7,290 bases of DNA from Gaiellasilicea sp035553355. Lineage in GTDB: Bacteria; Actinomycetota; Thermoleophilia; Gaiellales; Gaiellaceae. The notes under the pieces were generated by a model. That model had not been told where the DNA came from. It searched no databases and saw nothing but the letters and a program-made list of their open reading frames with translations. A program made the position numbers and the translations under genes. Below are positions 1-4,653 of the stretch, in pieces (positions within the stretch are counted from its first letter, which is position 1; the number at the start of each line of letters is the position of its first letter). Where the stretch lies: positions 1 through 7,290 of the forward strand of contig DATMJW010000002.1 in assembly GCA_035553355.1 (NCBI GenBank). The letters run 5' to 3'.

Positions 1-12
1 ACGCACCGGTAC

Positions 13-41
13 TTGACCGATGCGTTTCGACTCGCGATGGT
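13..41 (+). promoter_or_regulatory. Candidate promoter of the first sigma factor gene
   Basis: TTGACC at 13-18 matches five of six bases of the housekeeping -35 box. It is followed after 17 bases by GATGGT at 36-41, which matches only three of six bases of the -10 box but keeps the key A at position 2 and T at position 6. Transcription would start near base 48 and leave a leader of about 60 bases before the ATG at 107. The -35 box and spacing are good and the -10 box is poor, so this is only a candidate. Confidence 0.3.
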
Positions 42-106
42 GACGGGAAGGAACGACGTGCGCGAGGGGTCCGCGCACCCGACCTCATCCGCGCATCGCC
101 CAGTAC

Positions 107-1159
107 ATGACGACAGTCGACATCGAGCAGCTGCTCCGCACGGACGAGATCCAGCAGCTGCTGGACGCCGCCGAGCAGTCGGGTTCGCTCCGAGCCGCCG
201 AGCTGGCGGAGCTCGTGGAGACGCACGAGCTCGACGCGCTCGAGCAGGACGTCCTCTACCGCGAGCTCGACCGACGCGGGATCGAGCTCGTCGAGTCGCC
301 GCCCGTCGAGGAGGCCGCGCCCGCGCCGCCACCGGTGCAGGAGACGACGACCGACGCGTTGCAGCTCTTCCTCCGCGAGGCGGGCCGGCACCAGCTGCTC
401 ACGGCGGCTCAGGAGGTCGAGCTCGCGAAGCGGATCGAACGCGGCGACATGCAGGCGAAGCAGCAGATGATCCAGGCGAACCTCCGCCTCGTGGTCTCGA
501 TCGCGAAGAACTACCGCAACCAGGGCCTGCCGTTCCTCGACCTGATCCAGGAGGGGACGCTCGGGCTCATCCGCGCCGTCGAGAAGTTCGACTGGCGCCG
601 CGGCTTCAAGTTCTCGACCTACGCGACGTGGTGGATCCGCCAGGCGGTCGCGCGGGCGCTCGCCGACAAGGCTCGGACGATCCGGATGCCGGTGCACATC
701 GTCGAACGGATGCAGAAGATGAACCGCGCGGAGCGGACGCTGTGGACGCAGCTCGGCCGGGAGCCGACGCTCGAGGAGATCGCCGAGGAGGCGTCGCTGC
801 CGCTGCAGCAGGCGATCGAGGTGCGCGCCGCGGCACGTGCGTCGACGAGCCTCGACCAGCCCATCGGCGACACCGAGGACGCGGTCTTCGGCGACTTCGT
901 GGCCGGCGACGGGCCGCTCCCCGAAGAGGAGGTCGAGCTGTCGCTGCGGAGCCAGGCGCTGAAGGAGGCGCTGGAGGCGCTGTCGGAGCGCGAGCGGCAG
1001 GTCGTGATCCTTCGCTACGGCCTCGCCGACTCCGAGCCGAAGACGCTCGAGGAGATCGGGCGGCGGCTCGGGCTGACGCGCGAGCGCGTGCGGCAGATCG
1101 AGCTCGACTCGCTGAAGCGGCTCGCGTCGCTCCGCGAGATGGAATCCGTCGCGCTCTAG
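107..1159 (+). CDS. Primary-type RNA polymerase sigma-70 factor (RpoD/SigA-like), paralogue 1
   Basis: This 350-residue sigma-70 factor would direct core RNA polymerase to -10/-35 promoters. Residues 1-65 are an acidic helical segment resembling region 1.1, including a GIELVE strand-like end. A Pro/Ala-rich linker (65-80) follows. Region 1.2 is at about 83-115 (DALQLFLREAG). Region 2 is at about 119-190 with NLRLVVSIAKNY, LDLIQEG, RAVEKFD and the -10-reading YATWWIRQA (172-180). Region 3 is at about 195-275. Region 4 is at about 283-345, with LSERERQVV and the -35 helix-turn-helix LGLTRERVRQIE (321-332). All core regions are intact, which excludes an ECF factor. The region 1.1-like N-terminus fits group 1 (primary), but a second close paralogue at 1896-2876 makes it unsafe to say which, if either, is the housekeeping factor. 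I see no Shine-Dalgarno site before the ATG at 107; that start was chosen because it begins the region 1.1-like helix. The gene converges with the phosphatase gene, leaving 3 bases between stops. Confidence 0.95.
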   Translation: MTTVDIEQLLRTDEIQQLLDAAEQSGSLRAAELAELVETHELDALEQDVLYRELDRRGIELVESPPVEEAAPAPPPVQETTTDALQLFLREAGRHQLLTAAQEVELAKRIERGDMQAKQQMIQANLRLVVSIAKNYRNQGLPFLDLIQEGTLGLIRAVEKFDWRRGFKFSTYATWWIRQAVARALADKARTIRMPVHIVERMQKMNRAERTLWTQLGREPTLEEIAEEASLPLQQAIEVRAAARASTSLDQPIGDTEDAVFGDFVAGDGPLPEEEVELSLRSQALKEALEALSERERQVVILRYGLADSEPKTLEEIGRRLGLTRERVRQIELDSLKRLASLREMESVAL

Positions 1160-1162
1160 CGG

Positions 1163-1879
1163 CTACGCCGCCCGCGACTGCGCGTCGAGGCCGAGCGCGC
1201 TGCCGTCGAAGAGCCGGTTCGCCCGCGCCTCCCCCACGCGGCCGACGACGAGGTCGTACGCCTCGTCGAGGTGTGGCGGGCGCGCCTGTCGATGGCCGTC
1301 CGACGCGACGAGCGACGCCAGGTCGCGATCGACGAGGGCGAAGGCGAGCTCCCGCGCGGCCGGGCCGTGCCGCCCGAGGAGCGACGACGCGTTGACCTGG
1401 AGGAGCCACCCGCGCGCCGCGAGGTCGTCGGCCAGCGCAGGCTGCGCGAGGACGTCCTCCGAGCGCTCGGGATGCGCGATCACGGGCGTGAGACCGCACG
1501 CGCACGCGTGCTCCCCGACGAGCAGCAGCTCGTCGAACCCCGTCCAGAACGGCACCTCCACCAGCACGTGGCCGGTGCCTTCGAGCGCGTAGCGCCGCAG
1601 GTCCTCGTCGAGGAGCGCGAGGGTCGGCGTGAGCTCGAAGCCGAGCCGCAGCTCGAGCCCGGCTCGTCCCCTCAGCGCGGCGAACGCTTCCCGGAGCTGT
1701 GCCTCGCGCTCCGCGGTCAGCGGGAGGTGCGGCCACACGTGCGGCGTCGCGAACAGGATCCCCGTGCCGTGACGTGCGGCCTCACGGCAGAGGACGCCGC
1801 CCTCGGCGACGCTGCCCGCGCCGTCGTCTCCCGACGGGCAGACGTGGGAGTGGCAGTCGACGAAGGCGGGCCGTGGCAC
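1163..1879 (-). CDS. PHP-fold protein-tyrosine phosphatase, CpsB/CapC/YwqE family
   Basis: This 238-residue protein is a probable metal-dependent phosphatase of the PHP superfamily. Family members (CpsB in Streptococcus, YwqE in Bacillus) dephosphorylate tyrosine kinases that control capsule or exopolysaccharide synthesis. The metal-site motifs appear in order: DCHSH (8-12) followed by SGDDG (16-20), ATPH (44-47), GFEL (80-83), HPER (136-139), the family-typical VNASSLLGRHG (162-172), and SDGH (193-196). The length is normal for the family. I see no signal peptide or membrane segment, so it should be cytoplasmic. The start is a GTG placing the first metal motif eight residues in, as is usual. 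Only 16 bases separate it from the upstream sigma gene on the same strand, so the two are probably co-transcribed. No tyrosine kinase or polysaccharide gene is in the window, so the substrate is unknown; a histidinol-phosphatase-like role is less likely given the GDDG and NASSL motifs. Confidence 0.88.
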   Translation of the reverse strand: MPRPAFVDCHSHVCPSGDDGAGSVAEGGVLCREAARHGTGILFATPHVWPHLPLTAEREAQLREAFAALRGRAGLELRLGFELTPTLALLDEDLRRYALEGTGHVLVEVPFWTGFDELLLVGEHACACGLTPVIAHPERSEDVLAQPALADDLAARGWLLQVNASSLLGRHGPAARELAFALVDRDLASLVASDGHRQARPPHLDEAYDLVVGRVGEARANRLFDGSALGLDAQSRAA

Positions 1880-1895
1880 CGAGCCCAGGGTATCC

Positions 1896-2876
1896 CTACG
1901 TCCGCAGGTAGAGCTCGAGCCCGGGCGCCGCGGCCCGGAGCTCCCGCAGCGCCCGCGACTCGAGCTGCCGGACGCGCTCCCGCGTGATGCCGAGACCGGC
2001 GCCGACCTCCTCGAGCGTCTGCGGCTGCGCGCCGTCGAGGCCGAAGCGGTGGGCGAGCACGTGCCGCATGCGCGGGTTCAGACGGCCGAGTGCGTCGGCG
2101 AGCTCCTTCGCGCGCAGTCGCTCCGCGGTCTGCACGTCCGGCTCGACGGACGCGGTGTCCTCGATCAGGTCACCGTAGAGGCTCTCGCCGTCGCCGACGG
2201 GCGTCTCGAGGCTGACGGGGTCCTCGACGAGCTCGAGCAGCTCCCGCACGCGCTCCGGCGTCAGGCCGCTCTCGGTCGCGATCTCCTCGAGCTTCGGGTC
2301 GCGGTTCAGCTTCTGTGCGAGCGTGCGGCGCGCGCGGGCGACGCGGCGCACCTGGTCCGCGACGTGCACGGGCAGGCGGATCGTCCTCCCCTGCTCCGCG
2401 AGCGCGCGTGAGATCGCCTGCCGGATCCACCACGTCGCGTACGTCGACAGCTTGAAGCCGAGCCGGTAGTCGAACTTCTCGACCGCGCGGATGAGGCCGA
2501 GGTTGCCCTCCTGGATCAGGTCGAGGAGCGGGACGCTCGCCTTCGTGTAGTTCCGCGTGATCGACATCACGAGCCGGAGGTTCGCCTCGATCAGCCGCCG
2601 CTTCGCCTCCTCGTCGCCCTCGTCCTTCCGCCGCGCGAGCTCGCGCTCCTCGCCCGGGGTCAGCAGGCGGCCGTCGCCGATCTGGCGCACGTAGAGCTTC
2701 AGCGGATCCTGCGTCGCCGGCGCGGACTTTGCGTCGCGAGCTTCGCCGGCCGCGTCGGCCCCCTCCCCGTCCTCGGCCTCGTCGGGCTCCTGGGGCTCGT
2801 CGAGCGCGGGCAGGAGCTCGAGGCGCGGTTCGGCGGCGACCTCCTCCAACAGCGGCTCGACGTTCTGCGGCTCCAC
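1896..2876 (-). CDS. Sigma-70 family RNA polymerase sigma factor, paralogue 2
   Basis: This is a second full-length sigma-70 factor, 326 residues. Residues 1-55 are an acidic, low-complexity extension rich in Glu, Asp, Ala and Pro, with no clear region 1.1 fold. Region 1.2 is at about 56-85 (DPLKLYVRQIG). Region 2 is at about 95-167 with NLRLVMSITRNY, LDLIQEGNLGLIRAVEKFD and YATWWIRQA (146-154). Region 3 is at about 170-245. Region 4 is at about 255-315 with helix-turn-helix LGITRERVRQLE (295-306). Its -10-reading segment is nearly the same as in the 107-1159 factor, so both should recognise related -10 boxes. Region 4 starts with LNPRMRHVLAHRFG where primary factors usually have LSERE. The lack of region 1.1 and the altered region 4 suggest a group 2 (primary-like, often non-essential) factor; this is inference. 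The start is a GTG at 2876 with no good Shine-Dalgarno site, so the exact N-terminus is uncertain. It is likely the first gene of an operon with the PHP phosphatase. Confidence 0.93.
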   Translation of the reverse strand: MEPQNVEPLLEEVAAEPRLELLPALDEPQEPDEAEDGEGADAAGEARDAKSAPATQDPLKLYVRQIGDGRLLTPGEERELARRKDEGDEEAKRRLIEANLRLVMSITRNYTKASVPLLDLIQEGNLGLIRAVEKFDYRLGFKLSTYATWWIRQAISRALAEQGRTIRLPVHVADQVRRVARARRTLAQKLNRDPKLEEIATESGLTPERVRELLELVEDPVSLETPVGDGESLYGDLIEDTASVEPDVQTAERLRAKELADALGRLNPRMRHVLAHRFGLDGAQPQTLEEVGAGLGITRERVRQLESRALRELRAAAPGLELYLRT

Positions 2877-3010
2877 CGTGGTCGGCTTATCGGCTCGTGG
2901 CGCACGTGGCTTGAGCGCGAGCGCGCTGCAGGGGTCTGCGCACGCTGACCGAACTGGTGATCGAGCTGTGGCGAATAGGTGTCGAAGAGGTATCCGAAAC
3001 CGCTGCTAAC

Positions 3011-3037
3011 TTGCATCGGAGAGCCGCGTCATACGTT
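3011..3037 (+). promoter_or_regulatory. Weak candidate promoter of the amidotransferase gene
   Basis: TTGCAT at 3011-3016 and TACGTT at 3032-3037 are separated by 15 bases. Each keeps the most important bases (TTG; T, A and final T) but matches only three of six of the consensus, and the spacer is short. They lie in the AT-richer part of the intergenic region, about 55 bases before the ATG at 3092. A start near 3044 would leave a leader of about 48 bases. Confidence 0.25.
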
Positions 3038-3074
3038 TTACGACTCGCATTCGACCTCATGACCAGTAGGAACG

Positions 3075-3081
3075 AAGGATG
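3075..3081 (+). promoter_or_regulatory. Ribosome binding site of the amidotransferase gene
   Basis: The purine-rich GAAGGA element at 3075-3080 is the only Shine-Dalgarno-like sequence before the ATG at 3092. Its spacing of 11 bases is somewhat long, and it overlaps an ATG at 3079, so its role is probable rather than certain. Confidence 0.4.
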
Positions 3082-3091
3082 AGCTTCTGAA

Positions 3092-3889
3092 ATGTGCGGT
3101 ATTGCCGGTTACAGCATCAGTCCAGAGTCCAGCGTCAACAGGACGCTCGCGGCTCAGGCGCTGCTGGCCGGGATCGCCGAGCGCGGAGCGGACGCGGTCG
3201 GGTACGCGTACCGCGGCGCCGGCCGCGCCGTCACGGTGCACAAGCGTCGTAGCGGCGCGAGCGCGCTCCTCGAGGAGCTGGAGGTCCCGGTCGACGCGAC
3301 CCAGGCGCTCGTCCACGTGCGCGACTACACCAAGGGTCATCCGACGATCGAGGCGAACAACCACCCGATCCGCCACGGCGCGGTGGTCGGGATCCACAAC
3401 GGCATCATCCTGAACGACGATGAGATCTTCGCGCGCTACGGATTCGAGCGCGCGCACCCGCAGATGACGGTCGACTCGGAGGCGATCTTCGCGCTCGCGG
3501 AGTACGCCGAGGGGCGTCCGGAGGCGCTCGAGGAGCTGCACGGCGCGATGGCGACGGCGTGGCTGGACGAGCGCGTCCCCTCCACCCTCTTCCTCGCCCG
3601 CGGCGTCGGCCGGCCGCTCTGGATCGGCTCGGGCTCGAGAGAGCTCTTCTTCGCCTCGACCCGTGCCGCGCTCGAGGTGCTCGAGGACACGCTGCGACTC
3701 ACGCTGCGCAAGCGCGAGGTGGACGAAGGGATGCTGTTGCGGCTCGAGAACGGTCGCGTCGCCACGCACGGGCGCTTCCGCCCCGATCATTCGTACGTCG
3801 AGGAGACCGTGCTTCCCGCCGTGCGCGCGCCGCACGAGGGTGCGTCGTGCCTGCAGCGCCTCGCTGCGATCGCCGTCGCCGCGGCGTAA
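3092..3889 (+). CDS. Stand-alone class II (Ntn-type) glutamine amidotransferase domain protein
   Basis: This 265-residue protein has the N-terminal-nucleophile glutaminase fold that releases ammonia from glutamine, as in GlmS and PurF. It starts MCGIAGYS: Cys2 becomes the N-terminal nucleophile after Met removal, and this fixes the start. Matching elements follow in order: HVRDYT with R77 (HTRWATHG in GlmS), NNHP (89-92), the oxyanion-hole IHNGI with N103/G104, and VDSE with D128 contacting the glutamine amino group. The strands around 165-180 and 184-190 complete a domain of about 225 residues. The last 40 residues (SYVEETV, then an Ala-rich end) contain no isomerase, phosphoribosyltransferase or synthetase domain, so the ammonia acceptor must be another protein or is absent. 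GlmS has about 600 residues and PurF about 500. I see no acceptor gene nearby. It could be a glutaminase-like subunit of an unknown amidating enzyme, or a regulatory glutamine-binding protein. Family certain, pathway unknown. Confidence 0.87.
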   Translation: MCGIAGYSISPESSVNRTLAAQALLAGIAERGADAVGYAYRGAGRAVTVHKRRSGASALLEELEVPVDATQALVHVRDYTKGHPTIEANNHPIRHGAVVGIHNGIILNDDEIFARYGFERAHPQMTVDSEAIFALAEYAEGRPEALEELHGAMATAWLDERVPSTLFLARGVGRPLWIGSGSRELFFASTRAALEVLEDTLRLTLRKREVDEGMLLRLENGRVATHGRFRPDHSYVEETVLPAVRAPHEGASCLQRLAAIAVAAA

Positions 3890-3894
3890 CGCCG
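3882..3894. terminator. Weak hairpin across the amidotransferase stop codon
   Basis: CGGCG at 3882-3886 and CGCCG at 3890-3894 form a 5-bp perfect stem whose loop is the TAA stop codon. The next 23 bases up to the end of the convergent gene at 3918 are GC-rich with no T-run. It could slow polymerase at this convergent junction, but a stem this short is expected often by chance at this GC content. Confidence 0.2.
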
Positions 3895-3917
3895 ACGCGC
3901 ACGAGCTGCGCCGCCGG

Positions 3918-4598
3918 CTAGCGAACGGCGCCGTCGGGCGCGACCGTCGCACCCTCGTCGAGGAGCCGCTCCCGGACGAGGAACTGGAACGCGGCCCACG
4001 CCGGCTGCACGTCGATCATCCGGTACACCTGCCACTCCGTGAGGAGCGAGGCGTCCTCCCTCCGCGCGGCCGCCCAGTCGGCCATCTTCGGGAGCCGCCC
4101 CAGGCGGCGGGCGAGCTCGGCACCCTGCGCGACCGCGCGCTCGAGCCGCTCCTCCCCCACCGGGACGTCGAAACCCGCCTCCCGCAGCGCCGCCGTCAGC
4201 GAGCCGAACGTGTGCCACAGCAGCGACTTCGACGGCATCGAGCCCTTGCGCGCGTCGATGTCGCGCGCCGTCGGCGTCCGCCCGAGCTCGGCGCCGAGCG
4301 CGCGCAGCTGCCCCAGGAGCTCGTCGCGCGTCGCGAAGCGCCGCGGCACGAGCCCGGCCCTGCGCTTCGCCGCGTTCCAGCTGCCGAAGTGCTCGATCAC
4401 GGTCTGCGGGTGCACGGTCGTCGCCGCGTCGGCCGCGAACTCGCGCATCGTCGGCGAGCGGCCGAGCCGCCCGGCGCACTCCTGGAGCTGCCGCAGGATC
4501 TCCTCGTCCGTGTAGCGCTTGCGGATACCGGCCTGGAACGCCGCCAGCGCGTCCGGGTCGATGCCTGCCACCGCAGGGTGGCGGCGACCTCGTGCCAT
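3918..4598 (-). CDS. Homing-endonuclease-associated repeat protein without nuclease domain (putative DNA-binding)
   Basis: This 226-residue protein is built from about three repeats of the kind known as homing endonuclease (HNH) associated repeats. Each repeat has an amphipathic helix, a GR-x-P turn, a second helix, then FGSW/L and a closing helix ending in AG. Repeat 1 is at about 28-85 (GRSPT 46-50, FGSW 71-74, RAG 80-82). Repeat 2 is at about 89-146 (GRTPT 106-110, FGSL 131-134, REAG 139-142). Repeat 3 is at about 148-215, more divergent (GRLP 167-170, no FGSW). The family is thought to bind DNA as an accessory to HNH nucleases, but no HNH, GIY-YIG or LAGLIDADG motif is present, so a small regulator is more likely. 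The ATG at 4598 was chosen over an in-frame start at 4688 because a -10/-35 pair lies directly before it and the extra 30 residues would overlap the upstream gene and its hairpin. Family call fairly sure; function unknown. Confidence 0.75.
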   Translation of the reverse strand: MARGRRHPAVAGIDPDALAAFQAGIRKRYTDEEILRQLQECAGRLGRSPTMREFAADAATTVHPQTVIEHFGSWNAAKRRAGLVPRRFATRDELLGQLRALGAELGRTPTARDIDARKGSMPSKSLLWHTFGSLTAALREAGFDVPVGEERLERAVAQGAELARRLGRLPKMADWAAARREDASLLTEWQVYRMIDVQPAWAAFQFLVRERLLDEGATVAPDGAVR

Positions 4599-4604
4599 GC
4601 AATC

Positions 4605-4632
4605 AGTGTAGAGCATCTTCCGCCGTTTGCAA
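4605..4632 (-). promoter_or_regulatory. Probable leaderless promoter of the repeat-protein gene
   Basis: On the minus strand, TTGCAA (4632-4627) and TACACT (4610-4605) form a -35/-10 pair with a 16-base spacer, each matching four of six consensus bases. Only six bases separate the -10 box from the ATG at 4598, so transcription would begin at or next to the A of the start codon. There is no Shine-Dalgarno sequence, as expected for a leaderless mRNA, a common arrangement in actinobacteria. The -35 box lies at the centre of the inverted repeat at 4620-4638. Confidence 0.5.
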
Positions 4633-4638
4633 CGGCGG
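4620..4638 (-). terminator. Hairpin after the GGDEF/HD-GYP gene, possible terminator
   Basis: CCGCCGTT (4620-4627) and AACGGCGG (4631-4638) form a perfect 8-bp inverted repeat around a 3-base loop, starting 15 bases past the stop codon of the gene ending at 4654. Stability and position fit a terminator for that gene. The bases after it on the minus strand lack a U-run, so it would be a tailless type of uncertain strength. It could instead be an operator, because its centre holds the -35 box of the next gene. Confidence 0.45.
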
Positions 4639-4653
4639 GCGAGCGGAGCAGGC

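Larger units (their letters stand above)
2877..3091. other. Divergent intergenic region between sigma factor and amidotransferase genes
   Basis: This is the longest non-coding stretch of the window, 215 bases, and must hold the promoters of both the minus-strand sigma operon and the plus-strand amidotransferase gene. It is visibly less GC-rich than the flanking genes, especially between 2950 and 3091. A weak -35/-10 pair is listed separately for the plus strand. I found no convincing TANNNT box with a partner on the minus strand, and no riboswitch-like or long inverted-repeat structure. Confidence 0.6.

Noticed and set aside
50..72. An ECF-type promoter (GGAAC followed by GTCC) upstream of the first sigma gene
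   Set aside because: The spacing of 14 bases is short and the motifs are short; in this GC-rich sequence such a pair is easily due to chance.
13..1395. A 460-residue open frame on the plus strand overlapping the first sigma factor
   Set aside because: It has shadow composition (Arg/Ala/Pro-rich) and no motifs. The frame starting at 107 contains all sigma-70 regions.
1887..1897. AGGG-TAT-CCCT palindrome between the second sigma gene and the phosphatase gene
   Set aside because: A 4-bp stem is too short to support a terminator or operator, and the 16-base spacing fits simple co-transcription.
2699..3016. A 105-residue minus-strand frame beginning in the divergent region (MQVSSGFGYLF...)
   Set aside because: Most of it is an out-of-frame shadow of the sigma gene; the part in the intergenic region has no recognisable fold, codon bias or ribosome binding site.
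3038..3952. A 304-residue minus-strand frame covering the amidotransferase gene
   Set aside because: It is a shadow frame rich in Arg, Val and Asp with no motif. The plus-strand frame has the catalytic Cys2 and the other glutaminase residues.
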